48,386 bases of DNA, taken from positions 1 to 48,386 of the forward strand of contig JAHHIB010000068.1 in the NCBI GenBank assembly GCA_019359075.1, in the 5' to 3' direction. A program made the translations under genes and the position numbers. Positions 16,829 through 24,501 of the stretch are shown one piece after another. The first letter of the stretch is position 1. Each line of letters opens with the position of its first letter. The stretch is from Kalymmatonema hyalinum WJT4-NPBG1. Its GTDB lineage: Bacteria; Cyanobacteriota; Cyanobacteriia; Cyanobacteriales; Nostocaceae. The notes below the pieces were generated by a model. The model had not been told where the DNA came from, ran no database searches, and saw only the letters and a list, made by a program, of their open reading frames with translations.

Positions 16829-17065
16829 TTAGGTTGTCCCTAATTGCAGACTTTCCGATTGTTGGTGGGAGATAGGGACCCTAGAGATATTGAGATGTGG
16901 GTTGAAGATTTTGGTAATTTGTGCGCTTTTGTTCTCTGTAGTGTCGAGGACAATCACCTTGGCTTTTGGTGTAACGCCTTTACTCAGGAAAGCGATCTCT
17001 GCTAGTTCAGAATCAATGAAAACTGGGCTAATGCTAGTGAAAGCCCGAAAGGTTTGGTTGTACAT
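16829..17065 (-). pseudogene. DUF4347-like N-terminal fragment
   Basis: A 78-residue frame containing PVFIDSELAEIAFL..VTPKAKVIVLDTTEN..QITKIF..ESLQLGTT. This follows the order of the DUF4347 start (VFIDxxVxDYxxL, VxVILDPxxDGxxQIT, SHGxxGSLQLGS), with the 'SHG' region altered to SHQQ. It stops exactly after LQLGTT where the domain normally continues. The full domain normally sits at the N-terminus of very large cyanobacterial surface proteins. It is most likely a remnant, though a short expressed protein cannot be excluded. The match is from memory of the family consensus. Confidence 0.55.
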
Positions 17066-17895
17066 AGTAAATTCTTGTGATTACGGGTTAGCTGTAGAGA
17101 CACTTGACGAAGCAAGAGTAAGCGTCTTTACATGGCGTTAGAATTCCAGCTATTAAAAAGCTTTTTAAGCTTTGGCTGGCGGTAGATACCCGCTATTCAG
17201 TCGATTTACTGTGGGTAAGCAAGTTTTTTAACTTCTCACCTGACACTGTCAAAAAACATCTTTTAGTCTGACTCACATGAAGCCTTAAAAGCTCTAATCA
17301 TTGGAGTCGTTGTGCACCTTTAATATTATTTGCATCTTTTTCTACTATAAGATCAATTTGTTCCGAACTTCATGAAGCTTTTATATGATTTCGTAAAATC
17401 TTTATAATAACTTCTTAAAATCAGTCATTTAACCTGATTGACTGTAGTTTGGACTTAAGGTATGGACTTGGTAAAGGGGACATTAAGCCAACAAGGGAAA
17501 CTTTGAGTTTGTTGTCGTTTCCTCGGATGCCACATTTGATATTACAGTCGCACGCAATTGGTTATCCACATAAGCAACAAAATGTTTCTCGATCAGCACA
17601 AACAGCACCCTTACTGCTGTGCTCAACAGCACAAATGTCTTAATCTTCAACATTTATCTTGCTCATTATGCCCATAAGCATTTATACTTATTTATAACCG
17701 TTGCCATTCAATAGAGTCGAAAGTGCAGCGTTTCATGCCATTTCAAACTGTCTAAAGACGGCTAAGAATGGCTGTAGTTCTCATGCAAATAACGATGTGA
17801 GGATAAAAACTCTCTTGGGAAAACTGGGTAAGAAAATAAACGTGCGGTGAGTTGATTGCAATCCACCATAACAATATAGATTCCCGTTGCAGTGT
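17066..17895. other. Long spacer without a supportable gene
   Basis: About 830 bases between the DUF4347-like fragment and the transketolase-family gene. Short ORFs here have no recognisable motif. Local A/T-rich palindromes (for example AAAGCTTTTT near 17158) were seen but nothing diagnostic. Confidence 0.5.
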
Positions 17896-17913
17896 ACCGT
17901 CAAAGAGGACGGT
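17896..17913 (+). promoter_or_regulatory. Leader stem-loop before the transketolase-family gene
   Basis: ACCGTC, a 6-base loop and GACGGT form a short perfect hairpin about 40 bases upstream of the preferred start at 17954. Its position supports this stretch being untranslated leader rather than the N-terminus of the longer frame that opens at 17852. Confidence 0.4.
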
Positions 17914-17953
17914 TCTCTCCCGTGTTAATGATTTACATACAGGAATATCAGCC

Positions 17954-19867
17954 ATGACTATTGCTACAGCTAGCTTTTCTATTAACCTTGGTGGATACAA
18001 GCCACTGGCACTAGATCCTACCAATCCGAACCTCACGAATGAGCACCGGGAGACGCTAAAAGCTAACATTCAGCTGTGCCGCGATGCGATCGTTTTCTTC
18101 ACCGCTACAGGTGCTGCCAAAGGTCTGGGCGGTCACACGGGTGGTGCTTACGACACAGTACCAGAGGTCGTCATTCTCGATGCATTTTTCCGGGGCGCAC
18201 CAGATAAATTCGTGCCGATTTTCTTTGATGAAGCGGGACACCGCGTTGCCACGCAATACCTCATGGCTGTCTTGCACGGTGAGTTGTCTGCTGAAAGTCT
18301 TGTCCATTACCGCGAAGCTGGTGCAAAACTGCCTGGACACCCTGAACTCGGACTGACGCCCGGAGTGAAGTTCAGTTCTGGACGGTTGGGACATGTATGG
18401 CCGTACATTAATGGTGTGGCGCTGGCAAATCCGAATAAAGTGGTTATCTGCCTTGGATCTGATGGTTCGCAGCAGGAAGGTAATGATGCAGAAGCAGCAC
18501 GTTTGGCGGTTGCCAAGAATCTGAATGTGAAGCTGATTATCGATGATAATGATGTTACGATCGCCGGGCATCCTTCTGATTATCTGCCAGGTTTCAGCGT
18601 TGCCAAAACACTCTCTGGTCACGGGCTGAATGTCAATGAGGGAGATGGCGAGGACTTGGATGATTTGTATCGTCGCATAAGTCAAGCAGTAACGACTGAG
18701 GGACCCGTCGCCTTGGTTAACAAGCGAAAAATGGCTGTAGGGATTGAAGGCATAGAAGGTTCAACGCATGGTCATGATGTTATCCCAGTGGACAAGGCGA
18801 TCGCCTACTTGGAAAAGCGTGGACTCACCGAAGCCGTCAGATATCTCAAGAGCATCGAAAAACCCAAGCACAGCGACACCTTCACAGGTTCCGGTGACAA
18901 ATGGGATTCTAACCGCAACGTGTTTGGTGATGCGGTGGTATCCGTCCTCAGCCGCCTGAGTGAAACAGAGCGCAAGGAAAAAGTAATATGTATCGATAGT
19001 GACCTCGAAGGCTCTTGCGGACTGAAGAAGATTCACGACGCCTATCCAGAAATCTTCATCAGTTCTGGCATTATGGAGAGAGGTAATTTCTCTGCCGCTG
19101 CCGGATTTGGCATGGAAAAAGGCAAGCAGGGCATCTTCGGAACCTTCAGCGCCTTCTTGGAAATGTGCATTTCGGAAATCACGATGGCGCGGCTGAACTA
19201 CTCCAACGTTCTGTGTCACTTCTCTCACTCTGGCATAGATGACATGGCGGACAATACCTGTCACTTCGGTATAAACAATATGTTTGCCGACAACGGGTTG
19301 GATGACGCTTACGAAACGCGGTTGTACTTCCCCGCAGACGCCGCCCAAATGAAAGCTTGCGTTGAAGCAGTTTTCTTTGATCCAGGACTACGGTTTATTT
19401 TCTCCACCCGTTCCAAGACTCCAAACATTGTTGATGTCAATGGAAAGAACCTCTACGGCGAAGGTTATACCTTTACTCCTGGCAAGGATGAGGTAGTCCG
19501 TGAAGGAACTGCTGGTTACATCGTCAGCTTTGGTGAGGGATTATACCGCGCATTGGATGCTGTAGAACGTCTCAAACAGCAAGGGATTGACGTCGGCTTA
19601 ATCAATAAGCCTACACTCAACGTTATTGACGAAGAAACGCTTGCGAAAGTTGGTAAAGCGCCCTTTGTATTGGTCGTTGAATCATTTAATCGCCGTACAG
19701 GATTGGGTAGCCGCTTTGGTACTTGGTTACTTGAGCGCGGACTAACACCAAAGTTCGCCCACCTCGGCACTCATAGAGAAGGTAGTGGCGGTTTATGGGA
19801 ACAGTTCCCCCATCAGGGAATCGACCCTGAAGGCATCATCAACAAGGTGAAGGAACTCGTTGGCTAA
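17954..19867 (+). CDS. Transketolase-family, thiamine diphosphate-dependent enzyme
   Basis: A 637-residue protein from MTIATASFSINLGGYKPL; an upstream in-frame ATG at 17852 adds 34 residues of non-family sequence and is disfavoured. The ThDP-binding motif is GSDGSQQEGNDAEAAR.. ending DDND, a variant of the transketolase GDG..NN motif. 'HTGGAYDTVPEVVILDAFF' resembles the substrate-channel segment and the C-terminal third has a transketolase C-terminal-like fold (EGLYRALDAVERLKQQGIDVGLI). It is divergent from the Calvin-cycle transketolase TktA, so it may act on a different ketose/aldose pair; the donor is not predictable. It is transcribed alone and followed by an intrinsic terminator at 19903. 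Confidence 0.85.
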   Translation: MTIATASFSINLGGYKPLALDPTNPNLTNEHRETLKANIQLCRDAIVFFTATGAAKGLGGHTGGAYDTVPEVVILDAFFRGAPDKFVPIFFDEAGHRVATQYLMAVLHGELSAESLVHYREAGAKLPGHPELGLTPGVKFSSGRLGHVWPYINGVALANPNKVVICLGSDGSQQEGNDAEAARLAVAKNLNVKLIIDDNDVTIAGHPSDYLPGFSVAKTLSGHGLNVNEGDGEDLDDLYRRISQAVTTEGPVALVNKRKMAVGIEGIEGSTHGHDVIPVDKAIAYLEKRGLTEAVRYLKSIEKPKHSDTFTGSGDKWDSNRNVFGDAVVSVLSRLSETERKEKVICIDSDLEGSCGLKKIHDAYPEIFISSGIMERGNFSAAAGFGMEKGKQGIFGTFSAFLEMCISEITMARLNYSNVLCHFSHSGIDDMADNTCHFGINNMFADNGLDDAYETRLYFPADAAQMKACVEAVFFDPGLRFIFSTRSKTPNIVDVNGKNLYGEGYTFTPGKDEVVREGTAGYIVSFGEGLYRALDAVERLKQQGIDVGLINKPTLNVIDEETLAKVGKAPFVLVVESFNRRTGLGSRFGTWLLERGLTPKFAHLGTHREGSGGLWEQFPHQGIDPEGIINKVKELVG

Positions 19868-19902
19868 CCGCATATTGTTGGTAGTTTGTGGTAATTTGAA
19901 GC

Positions 19903-19937
19903 TCCTCGTCCATGCTTGCTCATGGGCGAGGATTTTT
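19903..19937 (+). terminator. Intrinsic terminator after the transketolase-family gene
   Basis: CCTCGTCCAT pairs with ATGGGCGAGG (one G-T wobble) around an 9-base loop, followed by ATTTTTG. It starts 36 bases after the stop codon. Confidence 0.8.
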
Positions 19938-20023
19938 GTAGAAAATGAAATTAATCTAATTTTTCTGTCAAATATATAAGTGTTGCGAAAGGGACGAGAG
20001 CCAATCGCGCTCAAGTATTTAAG

Positions 20024-21592
20024 TTATTCCTTCTCGCTGATTTCGTATTCGTAAGCTGACATACTATGTTCACTAAGGTCAAGACCTTCGATCTCCTCGT
20101 GTTGTGAGACTCTTAGACCTATCGTGAGCTTAATTATTGACCAAGCAAATAGACTAAATAGAGCCGTGAAAACACCCACTGACACAATACCTATAACTTG
20201 AGCAAAGATTTGGTTTAAACCACCTCCCAGAAACAATCCCTTTCCAGGACCGTGATTTTCACCATACCAAGGATAAATATTAGGTCCTACACTGAATAGC
20301 CCGACTGCAAGTGTTCCCCAAATACCACAGATCAGGTGAACTGAGATAGCACCCACTGGATCATCAATTTCTAGCTTGTCTAAAAGAAGAGCTGAAAAAA
20401 CAACAATGACCCCAGCAACCGTACCAATGATGGTTGCATGAGCGATGTTGACGAAGGCACAGGAGGCTGTAATCGATACCGCTCCTGCAAGGATTCCATT
20501 GATCAGGAATGAAAGGTCCGGTTTACCAAAATACACCCAAGAAGTTATGGTAGCTGCTAATCCGCCCGTTGCCGCTGCCATATTAGTTGTCAGAAGAATA
20601 TGAGTAATGGCTGGGGGATCAGCAGCCAGCGTCGAGCCACAGTTAAAGCCAAACCAGCCGAGCCAAAGAATCAAGGCACCTAGAGTAGAGATACTGAGAT
20701 TATGCCCAGGTATAGCAACAATTTTTTTACCAAAAACGCTACGGCTTTGGGGGGAATAGCTGAGCCTTTGTCTGTCAAGCTTACCGTCGTCTTGGTATTT
20801 GCCCAAGCGTGCTCCTAGCAACAAAGTTCCGATTAAACCAGCCCACCCGCCTACCGAGTGAACTACGGTTGAACCAGCAAAATCCCAAAAATCTAGATCT
20901 GATAGCCAACCTTTTCCCCAAATCCAGTGACCCGTAACGCTATAAGAAAGGCTTACAAATAAAAGACTGAAAATGAGAAATGCGCCATACTTGATGCGTT
21001 CGGCGACAGCGCCAGAAACAATGGTGGCTGCGATTCCCGCAAAGACTAATTGAAAGAAAAACTTTGCCTGGAGGGGTATGCCTGCCGAACTGAGGGACGT
21101 GTAAACTCCTCTGTAGTCACCTCCTGTTATCGGACTGTTGTCTAATGGACTTAAGAAAAACCCGTTCTGTCCATACAACCCATTCCCATCGCCAAACATG
21201 ATTCCAAAACCAATTGCCCAAAAAGCTACTGTAGAAAGGGCAAAGACTATCAGGTTTTTGGATAACAGATTGACCGCATTCTTTTGGCGACAGAAACCTG
21301 TTTCTAGCATGGCAAAACCAGCGTTCATAAAGAACACTAGAGTACCTGTAAATATCACCCAAACGGTATCTGCAACTACTCGAATGCTCTGTTGACCTTT
21401 CTCTAATACCTCTAGACGCTGCTCTAGGCTTGGGGAAACGGCAACAGCAGCGTAGTTCCACATCAGCACAATCATGGCGACAAAGGCTAAGCAGGTTAAC
21501 CAATTTGCCCAGAGTCGGCTTTTCTTATGCTTTGATTTCTTGAACTTCTTCCCAGACATGCAAATAGAGACTTTTTGTGGGGACAAATACAT
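20024..21592 (-). CDS. amt: Ammonium transporter, Amt family
   Basis: A 522-residue polytopic membrane protein that conducts ammonium/ammonia across the plasma membrane. Conserved blocks include FFMNAGFAMLETGFCRQKN, DFAGSTVVHSVGGWAGL with the first pore histidine, FGFNCGST and AISVHLICGIWGTLAVG with the second pore histidine. A basic N-terminus and one extra hydrophobic segment precede the canonical 11 helices. The frame opens with ATG at 21592, but GGAGG touches that ATG directly. The in-frame TTG two codons on (21586) has ideal spacing and may be the true start. No glnB/P-II gene is adjacent. Likely nitrogen-regulated as in other cyanobacteria, but I could not identify a confident NtcA box. 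Confidence 0.94.
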   Translation of the reverse strand: MYLSPQKVSICMSGKKFKKSKHKKSRLWANWLTCLAFVAMIVLMWNYAAVAVSPSLEQRLEVLEKGQQSIRVVADTVWVIFTGTLVFFMNAGFAMLETGFCRQKNAVNLLSKNLIVFALSTVAFWAIGFGIMFGDGNGLYGQNGFFLSPLDNSPITGGDYRGVYTSLSSAGIPLQAKFFFQLVFAGIAATIVSGAVAERIKYGAFLIFSLLFVSLSYSVTGHWIWGKGWLSDLDFWDFAGSTVVHSVGGWAGLIGTLLLGARLGKYQDDGKLDRQRLSYSPQSRSVFGKKIVAIPGHNLSISTLGALILWLGWFGFNCGSTLAADPPAITHILLTTNMAAATGGLAATITSWVYFGKPDLSFLINGILAGAVSITASCAFVNIAHATIIGTVAGVIVVFSALLLDKLEIDDPVGAISVHLICGIWGTLAVGLFSVGPNIYPWYGENHGPGKGLFLGGGLNQIFAQVIGIVSVGVFTALFSLFAWSIIKLTIGLRVSQHEEIEGLDLSEHSMSAYEYEISEKE

Positions 21593-21643
21593 CCTCCGGC
21601 TATAGCTTAATACAAGGTTTAATCCAGATAATCCTGAAACTTT

Positions 21644-22231
21644 TTAGTAAGAAACTCCTCGATATCTCTTGGTTGGTTTTTTAGTAGATGCTTTGTCTTC
21701 GGTAGGTGACTGAGATAAAGGTATGTCAAACTCACCCCGTTCTTTTATGGGATTTGAATCGGAATCTTTTTCATTCTTTAGAGATAAATCTGGGGTAGAG
21801 CGTTCGGGATAAACAGAGTCTCTAAACTTCAACTCTATTTGAACATCAGCTTTATCTTGGGCTTGAGATGAAAGACTAGTAGAGACAGACTGCACACGAT
21901 TTATTGAGATTTCAACTTCCTCAGGTTTATCTTTAGCTTGAGATGAAAGACTATGAGACACTGGCTGCACATAATTTATTGCGATTCCAGTTTCGCCTGT
22001 GAATTTCACTTGTTTCTTCTCGACCCAAACCGTCAAATATGACTGATTTTCTACGATCAAACAGAAAAGTTGCTCTTCAAGAAATTCTTGACAAAATTTG
22101 ATGGCTCTTCGGTGATTTTGTGTGGGAAAATCTATAAATCTAGTCAAAATTTTATTCTGAAAAATAATTTGTGATGCTTCCTTGCAGAAAACACCTTGAT
22201 TTTCTAGATCCTCTGGGGTAAGAAAGAGCAT
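21644..22231 (-). CDS. Hypothetical protein with internal repeat and C-terminal YRGVSY motif
   Basis: A 195-residue soluble, charged protein of no family I recognise. Residues 1-85 look folded (MLFLTPEDLENQ.., FLEEQLFCLIVEN). Two similar segments follow: 'VQPVSHSLSSQAKDK' and 'VQSVSTSLSSQAQDK', about 27 residues apart, a recent internal duplication. The C-terminal half is Ser/Pro/Asp/Lys-rich and probably disordered. It ends KRYRGVSY; 'YRGxxY' is a recurrent short motif in small cyanobacterial proteins such as DUF4278. It lies 51 bases upstream of amt on the same strand, so co-expression is possible. Confidence 0.6.
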   Translation of the reverse strand: MLFLTPEDLENQGVFCKEASQIIFQNKILTRFIDFPTQNHRRAIKFCQEFLEEQLFCLIVENQSYLTVWVEKKQVKFTGETGIAINYVQPVSHSLSSQAKDKPEEVEISINRVQSVSTSLSSQAQDKADVQIELKFRDSVYPERSTPDLSLKNEKDSDSNPIKERGEFDIPLSQSPTEDKASTKKPTKRYRGVSY

Positions 22232-22534
22232 GGTAAAAATCCTGGTTTTGTTTCACTCCTCCTAAGAAGCCAACAGTGCCCAAGAACAGCACTGTCAAGT
22301 GTTAAGTTTTTTGGTTAATGCTCCCTGCTTGATCTAGTTCTCGCTTTAAATCAACAAAACTAGTATTGCTAAATTTAACAGTTTCTTAGGTATTTCCACG
22401 CTCTTTACATAAGCTTTATATTTGAATCCGGATATTATACGAGGGGTATCCGCTAGAACACTGAGACTTTAAAGTTTTTACTCCCTTTGGGCAAAGAAAC
22501 TTTACAAAAGAGAGTTGTGCAGCTCTGATACTGA
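22232..22534. other. Spacer between archease and the hypothetical gene
   Basis: AT-rich, with no gene, strong hairpin or T-run terminator that I can support. It contains the 3' end of the rtcB-archease unit, which is read leftward. Confidence 0.4.
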
Positions 22535-22975
22535 TTAAATATCAAGAATGACCATCGCTGTCCAACCGTCATTGGTTTTTTCTAATTGGAAAAGGTGTAA
22601 TGTCACAGCTTTGACATCTACTCGTTGTTGGTGGCGATCGCGATCCAGCGTTTCTCCTTGGAGTACAGCGCTTAGCTGGTGTTTGCCATCTTTCTCCTCA
22701 AACTCAATTTGAGAAGCTCGCAGTAGCAGTAGTTCGCTGTCTTTGTAGTAGACCAATTCTTGCAGAAAATTGAACAGCAGTAGGTCTAGTTCGTCATTTT
22801 CCAAGCTAAAGGTGCGCGTTTCCTTTGGTTCTATCGAATCCAAATCTTCAATCATAGTGTTAATTGTTGCATCACCTGCCGCTTTGAAAACTTCCTGTAA
22901 ATCCTTTCCCGTTGCGCGAAAGGCAATATCAGCAGTGGCAATATCTTCGAGGAATTCGTATAACATAAATAACAT
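22535..22975 (-). CDS. Archease
   Basis: Archease makes RtcB turn over by promoting formation of its guanylated His intermediate. The 146 residues follow the family from end to end: YEFLEDIATADIAFRATGKDLQEVFKAAG (residues 6-34) is the acidic entry motif, LENDELDLLLFNFLQELVYYKDSE the central block, and VDVKAVTLHLFQLEKTNDGWTAMVILDI the C-terminal block. The length is standard. It is the last gene of a minus-strand run with rtcB (24502), a 2H phosphoesterase and a CobW GTPase, 64 bases after the latter. The start could also be at the second Met (MLYEFL), one of two close ATGs. The assignment is confident from the C-terminal 'VKAVT..W.A.VILDI' signature. Confidence 0.9.
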   Translation of the reverse strand: MLFMLYEFLEDIATADIAFRATGKDLQEVFKAAGDATINTMIEDLDSIEPKETRTFSLENDELDLLLFNFLQELVYYKDSELLLLRASQIEFEEKDGKHQLSAVLQGETLDRDRHQQRVDVKAVTLHLFQLEKTNDGWTAMVILDI

Positions 22976-23010
22976 TTAATATAAGTAAAAATACATTTTT
23001 TCTCTCTTAG

Positions 23011-23029
23011 CCCCCCTTAAAAAGGGGGG
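23011..23029. repeat. C/G-run hairpin between cobW and archease
   Basis: CCCCCCTT, AAA, AAGGGGGG: an 8-bp perfect stem in the 64-base gap inside the gene run. No U-run follows in the direction of transcription, so it is more likely an RNA stabiliser or dispersed repeat than a terminator, but it could lower archease expression. Confidence 0.6.
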
Positions 23030-23039
23030 TTGGGGGGAT

Positions 23040-23924
23040 CTACTGCTCACACTTGTTTAAACGACTGAGAATTTCTGCTTTTCGTTGACTCAACTGTTTA
23101 CCAATAAAAACCAGTTCTGTCGCTTCTTGTTCAAATGGTTCCAATTCCCAGCGTCCAGCCACAAAATTAAATAGATAAATACCTTCGGGAAAGCGGATAA
23201 ACCCTTTTGCCCGATATAGGTCTGTTTTCAAATTATCAGCAAATTCTTCAAAACATTCAAGATTAAAAGTAGCAGGAGATTTGTAGCTAAACGATTCAAA
23301 TTCCACTTGGTGAACGTGGTGCGGTGGTGGTTGCACCCGTTCTCGACCGATACCAAACAACAAATCTGGATCTACCTGGCCCCGCACAGTATGTAAAATC
23401 GAAGCGATTTGGTTAATGGAATTTAACTTTTTTTCTATTGCTTGCAACTCGCTTTCAGAAACTAAATCTACCTTGTTTAGGAGGATGGTGTCTGCTGCTT
23501 CAATTTGTATGCGAGTTGTGTGTCCTACAGAGGGATATTTGACCATTGCATCGGCGTCAATAACCGTAACAACCCCATCCAGCCGCACTCTGGACAAACT
23601 CTCTTGAATGTCGAAAACCAGTGCATCCGGTTCTGCAACTCCAGTTGTTTCCACCACCATCTGGTCTGGGTCAACTGTATCAATGATTTCATTAACAGCG
23701 GCTTCAAACTCGCCCAGCAGCGAACAGCAGACGCAACCGCCACCGAGATCCGCCATCTCGACATTTTTGCCTTGAATGATTTTGGTATCAATCGCTATTT
23801 CGCCAAATTCGTTCATCAAAATCGCGATTTTTTTGGGGACAGTTTCGAGGATGTGACGCAGCAGTGTTGTTTTGCCGCTTCCCAACGGTCCTGTAATCAC
23901 TGTAAGTGGTGTGCGTACTGCCAT
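23040..23924 (-). CDS. COG0523 / CobW-type G3E GTPase (metallochaperone family)
   Basis: A 294-residue protein. Walker A is GPLGSGKT (12-19), the diagnostic metal-binding CxCC is GGCVCC (C63-C65-C66), and the guanine-specificity motif is NKVD (149-152). A His-rich linker (PPPHHVHQ) and the CobW C-terminal domain follow (FIRFPEGIYLFNFVAGRWELEPF). Characterised members deliver zinc, cobalt or nickel to target enzymes using GTP. It lies between the 2H phosphoesterase (27 bases) and archease (64 bases). Because RtcB depends on a divalent metal, the likely client is RtcB; this is inference from gene order. Zinc-limitation (Zur) control is common for paralogues, but no operator was identified. Confidence 0.92.
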   Translation of the reverse strand: MAVRTPLTVITGPLGSGKTTLLRHILETVPKKIAILMNEFGEIAIDTKIIQGKNVEMADLGGGCVCCSLLGEFEAAVNEIIDTVDPDQMVVETTGVAEPDALVFDIQESLSRVRLDGVVTVIDADAMVKYPSVGHTTRIQIEAADTILLNKVDLVSESELQAIEKKLNSINQIASILHTVRGQVDPDLLFGIGRERVQPPPHHVHQVEFESFSYKSPATFNLECFEEFADNLKTDLYRAKGFIRFPEGIYLFNFVAGRWELEPFEQEATELVFIGKQLSQRKAEILSRLNKCEQ

Positions 23925-23951
23925 AACTTATTTGTTCTCTATTTTTGTTCT

Positions 23952-24476
23952 CTATTGAAGTTTCCTTGTACAAATGACTGTCCAGCTTTCAACATCATCT
24001 CGGTTTTGTACTTGCTCCGAAGTCGCAATAGCTTGAACTTCATCAAAAAACACTTCAGATTTTGGCAGACGAATCGAAGTTATTACATTTTTCTTTATTT
24101 CCTCACTTAAATGTTTGTAAATTAAGCTCAAGTGCGGATTAAGAGCAAAGTTAGATTGCTTTTGTGAACTGCAACGTATGGTTTCTGATATCTTACTAAG
24201 AATCGGATTCTGGTGAAATTGTACGAATAAAGTCTTAGTAAATTCCTCTGTATATAGGAGCTTATCCACTTTTAAACTAAAACTTTCAACTCCCTGTGTT
24301 GCCTTTTCTATAAGTTCAGAAGGAGATTCATCAAGGGCGTATTCACCAGAGTAGATAGTGACATGAGGGGTGAAAGTTGGAGCGTCATACTCTTGTGCAA
24401 GAGTATCTATAATTTTTTGGAAAAATGCTTTGTGTTCTGCCGAGGGAATAAGCCAGAATGATACCTTAGTGTTCAA
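23952..24476 (-). CDS. 2H phosphoesterase, cyclic-phosphodiesterase-like
   Basis: A 174-residue protein with the two 2H-superfamily signatures: H38-x-T40 in PHVTIYSG and H115-x-S117 in NPHLSLIYK. The length and order match plant/yeast cyclic phosphodiesterases and LigT/ThpR-type proteins. These enzymes open 2',3'-cyclic phosphates on RNA ends or nucleotides to give 2'-phosphates. It starts 25 bases after rtcB and is followed 27 bases later by cobW, so it belongs to the RNA-repair run. Opening the cyclic phosphate to a 2'-phosphate would deny RtcB its substrate, so it could proofread or compete; alternatively it clears cyclic nucleotides. Confidence 0.85.
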   Translation of the reverse strand: MNTKVSFWLIPSAEHKAFFQKIIDTLAQEYDAPTFTPHVTIYSGEYALDESPSELIEKATQGVESFSLKVDKLLYTEEFTKTLFVQFHQNPILSKISETIRCSSQKQSNFALNPHLSLIYKHLSEEIKKNVITSIRLPKSEVFFDEVQAIATSEQVQNRDDVESWTVICTRKLQ

Positions 24477-24501
24477 GCAGAACCTCCTTGCTCAGCATAA
24501 C

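Noticed and set aside
17066-17895. Possible small RNA or riboswitch in the long spacer
   Set aside because: No conserved core, strong terminator or multi-stem structure could be recognised by eye; only a short stem at 17896 was kept as a feature.
18056-18685. 209-residue minus-strand frame within the transketolase-family gene
   Set aside because: Complementary to a clearly conserved ThDP enzyme; its residues show no motif.
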